23,456 bases of DNA, taken from NCBI GenBank assembly GCA_900551225.1, contig URUZ01000025.1, forward strand, positions 1-23,456. The letters run 5' to 3'. Made by a program: the position numbers and the translations under genes. The notes beneath the pieces were generated by a model. The model was not told where the DNA came from. It saw only the letters and a list, made by a program, of their open reading frames with translations, and did no database searches. Source of the DNA: an uncultured Clostridium sp. Its GTDB lineage: Bacteria; Bacillota; Clostridia; Lachnospirales; Lachnospiraceae. This document shows, one piece after another, positions 1 to 8,029 of the stretch. The number at the start of each line of letters is the position of its first letter. Positions within the stretch are counted from its first letter, which is position 1.

Positions 1-86
1 GTGGTCAGCAGCACCAGCCTTCTGTCATATTCACCGGAGGGCGCAGATAAAAGAACCATCCCGGTCAGTGTGACTGCATCTCTCAT
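1..86 (-). CDS. recO: DNA repair protein RecO, N-terminal fragment (runs off window)
   Basis: Only the first 28 codons are inside the window. They read MRDAVTLTGMVLLSAP followed by SGEYDRRLVLLT, which matches the start of RecO: a beta strand ending in V/T-G-hydrophobic-V-L, then the G-E-[YN]-D-R strand of the N-terminal OB fold. RecO binds ssDNA and helps load RecA in the RecFOR recombinational repair pathway. The ATG at 84-86 has AAGGAGG (95-101) eight bases upstream. An ATG at 91-93 is closer to that site but in another frame and hits a stop after 20 codons. In many Firmicutes recO follows era, as here. A 143-bp AT-rich spacer separates it from era, so it may have its own promoter, but I could not pick one. 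The rest of the protein cannot be judged. Confidence 0.8.
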   Translation of the reverse strand, partial: MRDAVTLTGMVLLSAPSGEYDRRLVLLT

Positions 87-229
87 CTGTCATCCCTCCT
101 TCCAAATTCCCCCAGCATACCCGAGGGGTCATTGTTGTTATCTTTATATATTTGTTGTAAAAACAACTTTTTCCACGTTTTTTGTCAGTTTCAGCATCAA
201 ATGTTTATCCAATTTTTTCCAATTCCTTG

Positions 230-1141
230 TTAAACATCCTTCTGATTATAGCCGTAATTTTTCATATACAGCTCACTGTCACGCCACTCCTTGCGCACCT
301 TCACCCACAGCTGAAGGTTGACCTTGGTGTCCATCATGGCCTCAATGGACTTCCTTGCCTCGGTTCCGATGCGTTTTAACATGCTGCCGCCCTTGCCGAT
401 GACAATGCCTTTATGGGACTCACGCTCACATACAATGCTGGCCTCTATGTCAATAAGCCCGTTTTCCCGCTCCTTCATCTGCTCAATGGTCACCGCGATG
501 CCATGGGGAATCTCATCATTGAGAAGACGCAGGGCCTTCTCGCGGATCAGCTCTGAGGCGATCTGGCGCATAGGCTGGTCGGTCACTGTGTCCTCGTCAT
601 AGAACTGGGGTCCATAGGGCAGATACTTAAAGATCAGCTCTGCCAGCAGGTCTGTGTTCTTATCCTTCAGCGCGGACAGGGGCACAATCTCCGCAAACTG
701 GCACACATCCTTGTAGGCGTCTATAAATGTAAGGATCTCATCCTGATTCTTCACTGTGTCAATCTTGTTGATCACCAGAATCACCGGAGTCTTAACCCGG
801 TTTAACTGCTCCGCAATATGGCGCTCTCCTGCGCCGATAAAAGTGGTGGGCTCTACCAGCCACAGCACCACGTCCACCTCGGTCAATGTGCGCTCAGCAA
901 CGCTGACCATGTATTCTCCCAGCTTGTTTTTCGCCTTGTGGATACCTGGCGTGTCCAGGAAAATGATCTGCCCCCGCTCATCGGTAAAGACAGTCTGGAT
1001 TCTGTTCCTGGTAGTCTGGGGCTTATCGGAAGTGATGGCGATCTTCTGGCCGATCATATGGTTCATCAGGGTGGATTTCCCCACATTGGGGCGGCCGATC
1101 AGGGTCACAAATCCCGATTTCTTCTGTTGGTTCTGTTCCAT
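230..1141 (-). CDS. era: GTPase Era
   Basis: Era is an essential Ras-like GTPase that binds the 3' end of 16S rRNA and checks 30S subunit maturation. All G motifs are visible: G1 GRPNVGKS (residues 16-23), the G2 region with PQTTRNRI (41-48), G3 DTPG (63-66), G4 NKID (125-128) and G5 SAL (156-158). The C-terminal half carries the type II KH domain with the IGKGG turn (248-252) and the usual W-V-K-V-R-K-E-W end. At 303 residues it is the normal length. The ATG follows AAGGAGAG at a good distance. It sits 51 bp after the M16 peptidase gene and upstream of recO. The spacer before it holds a GC-rich hairpin. Confidence 0.97.
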   Translation of the reverse strand: MEQNQQKKSGFVTLIGRPNVGKSTLMNHMIGQKIAITSDKPQTTRNRIQTVFTDERGQIIFLDTPGIHKAKNKLGEYMVSVAERTLTEVDVVLWLVEPTTFIGAGERHIAEQLNRVKTPVILVINKIDTVKNQDEILTFIDAYKDVCQFAEIVPLSALKDKNTDLLAELIFKYLPYGPQFYDEDTVTDQPMRQIASELIREKALRLLNDEIPHGIAVTIEQMKERENGLIDIEASIVCERESHKGIVIGKGGSMLKRIGTEARKSIEAMMDTKVNLQLWVKVRKEWRDSELYMKNYGYNQKDV

Positions 1142-1166
1142 TACGCTCTCCTTTTAATACCGGCAA

Positions 1167-1185
1167 GGCCCCGCATGGCAGGGCC
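1167..1185 (-). other. GC-rich hairpin in the M16 peptidase-era spacer
   Basis: On the minus strand GGCCC and GGGCC flank an 8- to 9-base loop, with further CCGGC/GCCGG complementarity outside. There is no T run, so it is unlikely to be a full terminator. It may act in mRNA processing or partial attenuation between the two genes, which is inference only. Confidence 0.35.
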
Positions 1186-1192
1186 GGCCTCT

Positions 1193-4147
1193 TTAGTGGT
1201 ACAGATTCTGGGTTGTCATAAACATTCCCTCTTCTGCCTTAATCTGCTGCTCATTTCCGATCACGCACAATGCGCCTGTATCCAGAAGTGCCTTTAAAAT
1301 GCCGGCAAGCCCGCGGATATCCTCCTGTGTTACATCCAGAATCTGGCTGCGTTCCTGCTGCTGCATATCATCGGTAACTCCGGACAAGTAAGCGGACATG
1401 AACCGGCCTCCCTTGAGAGAGGGCGTCAAGGGCGTATCCAGATCACTGATGGCTCCGATTACGTATTTCGTCATATCCCGCTCATCGATGGTAAAGTTTT
1501 CCAGATACTCCACAATTCCTTCGTAGATTTTGTTGGTTGCCGCCAGGTTGGGATCTCTGTAAGAGACCATAAAGCCCTCACCAGACCTTCCTACACTGCT
1601 CATGCAGCCATAAGCGCCTCCCTTGACCCGGAGATTGCTCCACAGATACTCATAGTTCAGGATAACTCTCAGCACCTTCAGCGCGCCGGTATAGGATAGG
1701 CCGCTTCCGGCATAGGTGCCGCACCGGGCCACGTAGTTGACCTGGGATGAGGTCTTAAAGCCCTCGTTCCGGTTGCCCAGCTGGCAGGTAAAGGGATATA
1801 CCGTATTCTCCCCCGCCGGCAGGCTGGCCTTAAAAGCTTTGAGCGCGCCGGGGAGAGCGGCATAGCCGGCCTCGTCCGCTGTATATCCGATCAGCATGTT
1901 ATCCGCCGCAAAAAGCCGCTGCACTGTCTCCTGAAGTTTCTTCACCAGCCAGCGACGGTATTCCGGCTCTGCGGAATAACGCTTTGCCGTATCCTCCAGA
2001 AAATGATAATATCCGATGCCGCCCGTCACATCATTGTATGCGGAGCTGGGTGAGAAATAGGATGTAGCTCTGGCCACTGCCGCAGCGTGGTAGGAGCCTT
2101 CCAGCCTCATTCTGGCCCTTGACTTGGTCTCATCCAGGATTTCACCGAGACGCTTCTCATCGTCCAGCTTAGACCGGTTAATGATCTCCGTCATTATGGA
2201 GAACACAAAGTCCACCTTCTCATACATCACCTTGGCATTCACTGCAAAGGCGCTGGTAAACTTCATGGGGTCCTTCAGATCAATATAGGTGGACATAGAG
2301 AAATCAATTCCGCCGCTGTTTAAATAAATCTCACTGGTCAGATCCCCGTAAGTGTAATTCTCAGTGTCCACATAGCCCAGAACTGATTTCAGGAGGCTGG
2401 CATAGGGCAGATCCTCCACTGGGACCCTGTTGGTATCAAACAAGATCCGCAGGTATCCGATCCCTGCGGTGAACATCTGGCCGTGGACCACGCGGACACC
2501 GTCCTCCTCCTTCACCTGGTACTCCAGTTTCTCACCCTCCCGGCTGATGTCCTCCCGGCCCAGCATGGGTATCTTCTCCAGGTCTTCCTGGGAGGAGGGT
2601 TCTTCCTGGTATTCCTTCAGTTCCCTTGTGGCTCTGACCAGTCCCTCAATCTCGCCTGCGCTTAAGGAGGCTTTGTATGCTGCCAGCTTCTTGGCCAGAA
2701 CCTGGTCCTCCTTTGCTGCCTTATCCACTTCCGGACTTACTAAGATCATCGCCTCGTGGGGATTATCCAGCAGATATTTGTGGATCAACTGTTCAAAATA
2801 TCCCTGTTCAACTGCTTTCTTTAAGAAGTCAAAGGTCTTTTGGTATTCCAGATGCATAAGGGGGTCCCCCTCATACAGCCAGCTGTCCATACACCAGAGG
2901 CCATACATCAGCCCCTTGGGCGCAGAGCCGTAATCTGCTTCCCTGTAGCGGAATTCATAGTAGTTCAGTCCCGCCAGCAGGCTCTTTTTATCAATTCCCT
3001 GGTCTGCCAGACGGCGCAGCGTTCCCTTGACGGCAATCAGGAATTCCGCCTTCTGCTCCTTGTTGGCATTCTTGGCAACCACGGAAAAATAGGGCTGAAG
3101 AATACCGCTGTCATAGCCGCCCAGGATATCGTCCCCAATCCCTGCATCAATCAGCGCCTGCTTCAGGGGCGCGCCCGGCGCTGAAATCAGGGCATATTCC
3201 AGAATCTGGAATGCCACATACAGCTCAGGCTCCAGATCTGTTCCCACCACAGTGTTGATGGACAGGAAGGTTCCATCCTCTGTGCCTTCCTCCTGGGTGA
3301 CGGAATAGGTTATCTCCCGCTCCACCGGAGCTTTAAACGGCTCCTGCATGAGAAGGGAGGAATCCACTGTGCAGTCCTTCCTGTCATAGGCGGAAAGATA
3401 CTGTTCATCCAGCCAGACCAGCTGCTCCTCCATATCCATGTCGCCATAGAGATAGATGTAGCTGTTGGCCGGATGATAATAGTTCTTGTGGAAACGGATA
3501 AACTGTTCATAGGTCAAATCCGGTATCTTGGCAGGATCTCCGCCTGATTCGTTGGCATAGCTGTTGTCAGGGAACAGCACTGCCCTGGTGAAACGGTCCA
3601 GCACACTCTCCGGGGAGGAGAATGCACCCTTCATCTCATTGTATACCACCCCGTTGATGGTCAGATCATCCTCAGGCGATTCCAGCTCATAGTGCCAGCC
3701 CTCCTGCAGGAAGATCTTAGGCTCCCGGTAAATCCTGGGGTGCAGGACCCCATCCATATATACGTCCATCAGGTTCTGGAAATCCTTTTGGTTGCAGCTG
3801 GCCACCGGGTATACGGTCTTGTCCGGATAGGTCATTGCATTTAAAAAGGTATTCAGTGATCCCTTTACCAGCTCCACAAAGGGGTCTTTCACCGGGAATT
3901 TATCTGAACCCTCCAGCACACTGTGTTCCAGAATATGGGGAAGCCCGGTGCTGTCCTCAGGCGGCGTTCTGAATCCGATACAGAATACCTTGTTGTCGTC
4001 ATCATTTGACATCAAAAACAGCCTGGCGCCGCTCTTTATATGCTCCAGGATCACGCCTTCCGAATTCATTTCCTCAATATGCTTTTCCTTTATTATCCGG
4101 TATTGGCTCAGATTCTTAAGTCTGTCCAGCCCACTGCGTTCTGACAT
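1193..4147 (-). CDS. M16C (insulinase-like) zinc metallopeptidase, presequence-protease type
   Basis: This 984-residue protein (992 from the upstream ATG at 4171) belongs to the PreP/Cym1-like M16C family. These are single-chain, clam-shaped peptidases that degrade short unfolded peptides. The inverted zinc motif HILEH is at residues 79-83 counted from the longer start, with the family context FRTPPEDSTGLPHILEHSV and then KDPFVELVKGSLNTFLNAMT. No signal peptide is seen, so it is probably cytoplasmic. The second half, with the R/Y substrate-binding region (NYEYLWSNLRVKGGAYG), is complete. I chose the ATG at 4147 because GGAG lies 12 bases upstream, whereas the ATG at 4171 has no ribosome binding site. 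The spacing is loose, so the start is uncertain. It lies 160 bp downstream of the YdcF-type gene and 51 bp before era. Confidence 0.93.
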   Translation of the reverse strand: MSERSGLDRLKNLSQYRIIKEKHIEEMNSEGVILEHIKSGARLFLMSNDDDNKVFCIGFRTPPEDSTGLPHILEHSVLEGSDKFPVKDPFVELVKGSLNTFLNAMTYPDKTVYPVASCNQKDFQNLMDVYMDGVLHPRIYREPKIFLQEGWHYELESPEDDLTINGVVYNEMKGAFSSPESVLDRFTRAVLFPDNSYANESGGDPAKIPDLTYEQFIRFHKNYYHPANSYIYLYGDMDMEEQLVWLDEQYLSAYDRKDCTVDSSLLMQEPFKAPVEREITYSVTQEEGTEDGTFLSINTVVGTDLEPELYVAFQILEYALISAPGAPLKQALIDAGIGDDILGGYDSGILQPYFSVVAKNANKEQKAEFLIAVKGTLRRLADQGIDKKSLLAGLNYYEFRYREADYGSAPKGLMYGLWCMDSWLYEGDPLMHLEYQKTFDFLKKAVEQGYFEQLIHKYLLDNPHEAMILVSPEVDKAAKEDQVLAKKLAAYKASLSAGEIEGLVRATRELKEYQEEPSSQEDLEKIPMLGREDISREGEKLEYQVKEEDGVRVVHGQMFTAGIGYLRILFDTNRVPVEDLPYASLLKSVLGYVDTENYTYGDLTSEIYLNSGGIDFSMSTYIDLKDPMKFTSAFAVNAKVMYEKVDFVFSIMTEIINRSKLDDEKRLGEILDETKSRARMRLEGSYHAAAVARATSYFSPSSAYNDVTGGIGYYHFLEDTAKRYSAEPEYRRWLVKKLQETVQRLFAADNMLIGYTADEAGYAALPGALKAFKASLPAGENTVYPFTCQLGNRNEGFKTSSQVNYVARCGTYAGSGLSYTGALKVLRVILNYEYLWSNLRVKGGAYGCMSSVGRSGEGFMVSYRDPNLAATNKIYEGIVEYLENFTIDERDMTKYVIGAISDLDTPLTPSLKGGRFMSAYLSGVTDDMQQQERSQILDVTQEDIRGLAGILKALLDTGALCVIGNEQQIKAEEGMFMTTQNLYH

Positions 4148-4306
4148 ATCCACACATTTCTCCAATCTCATTTATTCTTGCCGGGCTTTGGCGGCTGCTT
4201 ATGGATTCAAATCCTGTGCGGCCTGCCGCGGCATTTAACCCTATTCTTATTAATTCACCGTTTATCCGCATTTATACACAATCCACCAGGTAACAGGGAG
4301 GCTGAT

Positions 4307-5134
4307 CTACATATTCCCCATGAGCCGGTCCTTCAGAATCGATGCACATTCCCTGACACACATGTGGACGAACAGCACAGGATCTGAGTCCGCGGCTATG
4401 CCCGACACATTCTCAATGCCCCAGCGCGCTGCCGTCAGCTCTGCCCTGTACACATGATAATTGCTGGTCAGTATCCCAATCTCCAGCGGCTTATCCGGCG
4501 CCAGACTCGGTGCCCCCGGGCCGCGGGGAATCTCCATTGGCCCTTCTCTCAGCTTCCTGTTTCTCCGGTCTCTGTCAATCAGCACCTTGCTGAATGCAAT
4601 GTTCTCCACCGTGCTGGTGGAATGCTCCTCCAGCAGCAGCTGTTCCTGAGGAACTCCGTTGTAGGTGAGATAGAGGAACATATCCATGGCCTCGCTGTGC
4701 ACATCGCCCTTGCCCTTTCCGCCGGACAGCACCAGGATGGTGTCCGGGTTCTCCTCCACGTACTCCATGGCCTTATCCAGACGCCGTTTCATGGAGCTGC
4801 TGTCCGCCTTCTCCGTCACTTTCGGCCCCAGGACAATCACATAGTCCAGGCCGCGGGGATCAGAACTTGCCACCCCGGTAAATACCAGCACGCAGACCAC
4901 CGCAAACACCGCCATTCCGGCGATACAGGTAGTCACCACAGAGACCGGCACCCACCGCGCAATCCGTTCCTTATTCCTGGCATAGTACCATTTCCCATAG
5001 ACCAGAAAAAGGCACAGCGCCGAAAAAAACAGCCAGATAAAGGCAAAGGAAGTACCGATCCCGGAGTAAAGCACAATCACTATGAAGTATGCGGCGCTGA
5101 GCACTGCCAGCGCGATCAAGATGATATCAATCAT
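4307..5134 (-). CDS. YdcF/DUF218 family membrane protein
   Basis: The N-terminus has three hydrophobic segments (about residues 3-24, 30-49 and 68-92 of the longer form). A DUF218 domain follows, starting at LDYVIVLGPKV. Family features are visible: a RRLDKAMEY helix, LVLSGGKGKGD, SEAMDMFLYL, GVPQEQLLLEEHSTSTVEN and the late TSNYHVYRA strand. E. coli members include YdcF and the SanA/ElyC group, with envelope-related or unknown roles, so no specific reaction can be assigned. A Pro/Gly-rich insertion (MEIPRGPGAPSLAP) interrupts the domain before the last strands. The ATG at 5143 is only one base from AGGAGG, too close to be used. The in-frame ATG at 5134 is 10 bases away and is preferred, giving 275 residues. 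Confidence 0.88.
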   Translation of the reverse strand: MIDIILIALAVLSAAYFIVIVLYSGIGTSFAFIWLFFSALCLFLVYGKWYYARNKERIARWVPVSVVTTCIAGMAVFAVVCVLVFTGVASSDPRGLDYVIVLGPKVTEKADSSSMKRRLDKAMEYVEENPDTILVLSGGKGKGDVHSEAMDMFLYLTYNGVPQEQLLLEEHSTSTVENIAFSKVLIDRDRRNRKLREGPMEIPRGPGAPSLAPDKPLEIGILTSNYHVYRAELTAARWGIENVSGIAADSDPVLFVHMCVRECASILKDRLMGNM

Positions 5135-5194
5135 AAGAGACATTCCTCCTGCTCCCCTGAACGTATGCGAAGGGGACTTTCCTTGATATATGAT

Positions 5195-5223
5195 ACTTTA
5201 CACTATTCGCCGGGACTTGGCAA
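5195..5223 (-). promoter_or_regulatory. Possible sigma-A promoter for the YdcF-type gene
   Basis: The minus strand reads TTGCCA (5218-5223), a 17-base spacer, then TAAAGT (5195-5200). The -35 is good and the -10 is weak. It lies between the trhP terminator and the start of the YdcF-type gene, where a promoter is expected. Confidence 0.4.
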
Positions 5224-5283
5224 TACCTTCCAGCCAAGGCAAGCCCCCCTCATCATCCGCGGGAGGCTGCAACGCGGCCAAGC

Positions 5284-5313
5284 AAAACAGCGCCTGTGGA
5301 TTGCCAGACGCTG
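5284..5313 (-). terminator. Intrinsic terminator after trhP
   Basis: Sixteen bases beyond the trhP stop, the minus strand forms a nine-pair stem (CAGCGTCTG with CAGGCGCTG, one T-G wobble) around the 8-base loop GCAATCCA. TTTTGCTT follows directly. It closes the ireB-to-trhP transcription unit. Confidence 0.75.
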
Positions 5314-5328
5314 ATGGTTATGCTGTAA

Positions 5329-6558
5329 TTAATCATTTTCCCGCCTGCGCAGGATATCATAGGGTGATACATCTGTGTTCAGCTCCACCCACAGCACCTG
5401 CTTGGGATGGGGAGCGCTCTCCTGGCTCTGGCCTTCCTCGTCCAGAATCCGGGCCACAACCACCTCTGCGTTGGTGCCGTCCGGCTTCATCACTTCAATG
5501 GTCTCGCCCACGGAGAATTTGTTCTTCTGCTCGATGCGGCACCGGCCCTGGCCGTCCACCGCCTCCACTGTGCCCAGATAGGTGTAATTCTTGATATAGG
5601 TGTTGTTGTCATAGATCTGGCTGTCCTGGCCCGGCTTGCCGAAGTAAAAACCGGTGGTAAACTCCCGGTAGGTGCATTTCCCAATCTCCTGACGGTACCA
5701 CTCCATATTGCTGCGGTACAGCTCCGGGTCCTTCTTATAATCATCGATGGCCTTCCTGTAGGTCCTGGCCACAGTGGCCACATACAGGGCGGTTTTCATG
5801 CGGCCCTCGATCTTAAAGCTGTCGATGCCCGCCTCAATCATCTCTGGGATATGTTCAATCATGCACAGATCCCTGGAATTGAAAATGTAAGTGCCCCGCT
5901 CATTTTCATAGACCGGCATGTACTCACCCGGCCTGGTCTCCTCCACCACCGCGTATTTCCAGCGGCATGGATGGGTGCAGGCGCCCTGGTTGGCGTCCCT
6001 GCCCGTGAAAAAGTTGCTCAGCAGGCAGCGGCCGGAATAGGAAATGCACATGGCCCCGTGTATAAAGCTCTCGATCTCCATATCCTCCGGAATCTGGTCA
6101 CGGATCTGCCGGATCTCCTCCAGGGACAGCTCCCTAGCCGTCACCACCCGCTTGGCCCCCAGCTGATGCCAGAACAGGTATGTGCCATAGTTGGTGTTGT
6201 TGGCCTGGGTGCTGATATGCAGCTCCATCTGGGGAAGCACCCGCCTGGCGATAGCAAATACTCCCGGGTCCGAGATAATCAGCGCATCCGGCCCAATATC
6301 CTTCAGCTCATTAAAATAAGCCTCCACTCCGGCCAGATCCTCATTGTGGGCCAGAATATTGGCAGTCACGTAAACCTTCACCCCATGGCTATGGGCGAAC
6401 CGGACAGCCTCCTTCATCTCCTCAGCGGAAAAGTTGTGGGCCTTAGCCCGCAGGCCGAAGGCCTCCCCTCCGATGTAGACGGCGTCCGCGCCGTAGATTA
6501 CGGCAGTCTTCAGCACATCCAGGCTGCCGGCTGGAATCAACAGTTCTGTCTCTCTCAT
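5329..6558 (-). CDS. trhP: U32 family tRNA hydroxylase (TrhP-type, 5-hydroxyuridine-34 formation)
   Basis: The 409 residues cover the whole U32 family. The signature runs from E163 to F183 (ESFIHGAMCISYSGRCLLSNF). Four cysteines, C171, C178, C194 and C198, are spaced as in U32 proteins that hold an iron-sulfur cluster. A C-terminal beta-barrel follows (YLGTVEAVDGQGRCRIEQK). Bacterial TrhP (E. coli YegQ, B. subtilis YrrN/YrrO) makes 5-hydroxyuridine at tRNA position 34. These proteins were formerly annotated as collagenase-like peptidases. Its start overlaps the trmR stop by four bases (ATGA), with AGAGG six bases upstream, so the two are probably translationally coupled. TrmR methylates exactly the product TrhP makes. 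B. subtilis has two adjacent copies, but only one is here. The pathway assignment rests on family plus neighbour. Confidence 0.88.
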   Translation of the reverse strand: MRETELLIPAGSLDVLKTAVIYGADAVYIGGEAFGLRAKAHNFSAEEMKEAVRFAHSHGVKVYVTANILAHNEDLAGVEAYFNELKDIGPDALIISDPGVFAIARRVLPQMELHISTQANNTNYGTYLFWHQLGAKRVVTARELSLEEIRQIRDQIPEDMEIESFIHGAMCISYSGRCLLSNFFTGRDANQGACTHPCRWKYAVVEETRPGEYMPVYENERGTYIFNSRDLCMIEHIPEMIEAGIDSFKIEGRMKTALYVATVARTYRKAIDDYKKDPELYRSNMEWYRQEIGKCTYREFTTGFYFGKPGQDSQIYDNNTYIKNYTYLGTVEAVDGQGRCRIEQKNKFSVGETIEVMKPDGTNAEVVVARILDEEGQSQESAPHPKQVLWVELNTDVSPYDILRRREND

Positions 6559-7220
6559 GCAGTTCCTCTCTTCTGTCCGGTATACACACTCAAAGCCACG
6601 CCGTCCCCAATGGGCAGTATGGCTGTCTCCAGGGACTCATTGTGCTTTAACTCATATAGATATTCCCGCATCCTGCTGTGGATGGTTCTGTTTCTGCGTT
6701 CCACGGCAAAGCGCGACTGCACGATATCGCCGTCCTGAAGCACATTGTCCGATACCAGCATCGCGCCTTCCCTCATCAGTCCCATAATCATTGGCAGCCA
6801 GTTCAGATACTGACCCTTGGCCGCGTCCATAAACACGAAATCAAACAGCTGTCCCTTCAGGGAATCCAGCATGTCGTCCGCCTCCCCCGCCAGCAGTGTG
6901 ATTCGCTCTTCCTCCCCTGCCAGCCGGAAATTCTCTCTGGCTGCGGGAATCCGCTTCTCATATTTTTCAATGGTGGTGATATGGCAGTCCCTTGGCATGG
7001 CCTGGCACATCAGCAGCGCGGAATAGCCCACCGCGGTGCCGATCTCCAGGATCTTCCCAGGGCGGGCCGAAGCCACCAGAGTCTTAAGCAGGGAGGCTGT
7101 CTCACGGCGGATGATGGGGACATAGGCCAGCCTGGCCTCCCTCTCAATCCGGTCGCACAGCTCCCCCTGGCTGGACTCCAGAGAATGGATGTAGTCCGTT
7201 ATTCTGCTGTCTGCGATCAT
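6555..7220 (-). CDS. trmR: tRNA 5-hydroxyuridine methyltransferase TrmR (YrrM type)
   Basis: This is a class I, metal-dependent O-methyltransferase of the family-3 (COMT-like) group, 221 residues and full length. SAM motif I is EIGTAVGYS (residues 59-67). The metal-binding motif is FMDAAKGQY (130-138), and SDNVL comes next. B. subtilis TrmR (YrrM) converts 5-hydroxyuridine-34 of tRNA to 5-methoxyuridine, which broadens wobble reading. The gene sits in the same place here, between the MltG-like gene and the U32 hydroxylase, overlapping each by four bases. AAGGAG lies seven bases before the ATG. The fold alone would also fit small-molecule methyltransferases, so the tRNA role comes mainly from conserved context. 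Confidence 0.85.
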   Translation of the reverse strand: MIADSRITDYIHSLESSQGELCDRIEREARLAYVPIIRRETASLLKTLVASARPGKILEIGTAVGYSALLMCQAMPRDCHITTIEKYEKRIPAARENFRLAGEEERITLLAGEADDMLDSLKGQLFDFVFMDAAKGQYLNWLPMIMGLMREGAMLVSDNVLQDGDIVQSRFAVERRNRTIHSRMREYLYELKHNESLETAILPIGDGVALSVYTGQKRGTA

Positions 7221-7996
7221 CGTCCCGCTCCTTCAGACACATCCTCAATCCATCCGCCTTCCTCCTCGTCCTCCGAGAAGTCAGGGGCATGGGTCTCCTG
7301 GGGTGCGCCGCCGGCCTGGGGATCTGCTGTCTCACCCTCAGCCGCCGGAGCGGCCTGGCCGGCCTCACCGCCGCCGTTCTCACCGCCGATGGATGCCGGC
7401 GCAGCCTGTGCAGCCGCCCCTGTATCTGCCGCCTGCGCTGCCGCCCCTGTATCCGCCGCCTGCGCTGCCGCGCCTGAATCTGCCGCCTGAGCAGCCGCGC
7501 CATCTGCCGCGTCTGCATTGGCAGTCTTGGCGCTGGCCGGCTGGGCTCCGCTTTCATCCGTGGTTTTCATCCGGTTGGCAGAAGTCTGGTCCTTGGCCTC
7601 CTCCTCGTCCTCCCAGCCCTCAGGCTTCACATTGAGCGCCTGCAGGATTTCCTTGGAGGTCATGGAGGTATTCAGGTCATATACCCCGGGGTAGATGGTG
7701 TCATAATCATAGAATTTACTCTGGAAGATAAAAGCGAATTCACTTTTTATCACGCCCTTATCCGTCAGGATCTTGGCTGCCTCGGAGACGGAGGTGTCCG
7801 GTTTCATACTCACAGTCATATCCCTCCCCGGCTTCTCCTCCATGGCTTCCGCGTAAAACACTTCATGTCCGAAGGCATACCCCCTGGTCACCGCTTCATA
7901 CAGCAGCAGGATAATCAGGGCATATACAATAAGCTTCACCGATATGCTGATAATGGTGGTGGTTATTCTGTTGATCTCTCTGGTCGTATTGCTCAT
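7217..7996 (-). CDS. Membrane-anchored MltG-like protein lacking the transglycosylase domain
   Basis: One transmembrane helix (about residues 13-35) is followed by a region resembling the N-terminal LysM-like part of MltG/YceG (about 60-122): a V-SEAAKILTDKGVIKS segment, then IYPGVYDLNTSMTSKEILQAL. Full MltG is about 340-390 residues and carries a catalytic domain with an essential glutamate after this point. Here it is replaced by an Ala/Gln/Asp/Gly-rich, acidic tail (about 128-259) with three 9-residue repeats AAAQAADTG/SG. It is therefore unlikely to cleave peptidoglycan itself. It might bind glycan or a partner, but this is not shown. Its position before trmR matches yrrL (mltG) in B. subtilis. 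GGAGG lies seven bases before the ATG. Confidence 0.75.
   Translation of the reverse strand: MSNTTREINRITTTIISISVKLIVYALIILLLYEAVTRGYAFGHEVFYAEAMEEKPGRDMTVSMKPDTSVSEAAKILTDKGVIKSEFAFIFQSKFYDYDTIYPGVYDLNTSMTSKEILQALNVKPEGWEDEEEAKDQTSANRMKTTDESGAQPASAKTANADAADGAAAQAADSGAAAQAADTGAAAQAADTGAAAQAAPASIGGENGGGEAGQAAPAAEGETADPQAGGAPQETHAPDFSEDEEEGGWIEDVSEGAGR
7414..7494 (-). repeat. Three 27-bp tandem repeats in the MltG-like tail
   Basis: Three near-identical 27-base units (7414-7440, 7441-7467, 7468-7494) encode 9-residue AAAQAADTG-type repeats, with partial units on both sides. The unit is a multiple of three, so gain or loss of copies keeps the frame. Confidence 0.85.
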
Positions 7997-8029
7997 GTTT
8001 CAACCTCCCGGTCCGCTGCCTCCGGCCTT

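Noticed and set aside
91..93. Alternative ATG for recO close to the AGGAGG site
   Set aside because: It is out of frame with the RecO sequence and stops after 20 codons, while the ATG at 84-86 gives the RecO N-terminus.
102..229. A terminator between era and recO
   Set aside because: The only stems (GTTGT/ACAAC and CCCC/GGGG) are short or wide-looped, with no T tract in the right place.
5407..6738. 443-codon plus-strand open frame opposite trhP
   Set aside because: It is antisense to a complete, recognisable U32 gene, has no family features, and comes from the codon bias of the real gene.
7414..7494. Short tandem repeats as a possible CRISPR array
   Set aside because: The units are directly joined with no unique spacers and are in frame in a gene.
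7303..7635. Pro/Arg-rich open frames opposite the MltG-like tail
   Set aside because: They are produced by the GC-rich 27-bp repeats; the real gene has a good ribosome binding site and overlapping neighbours.
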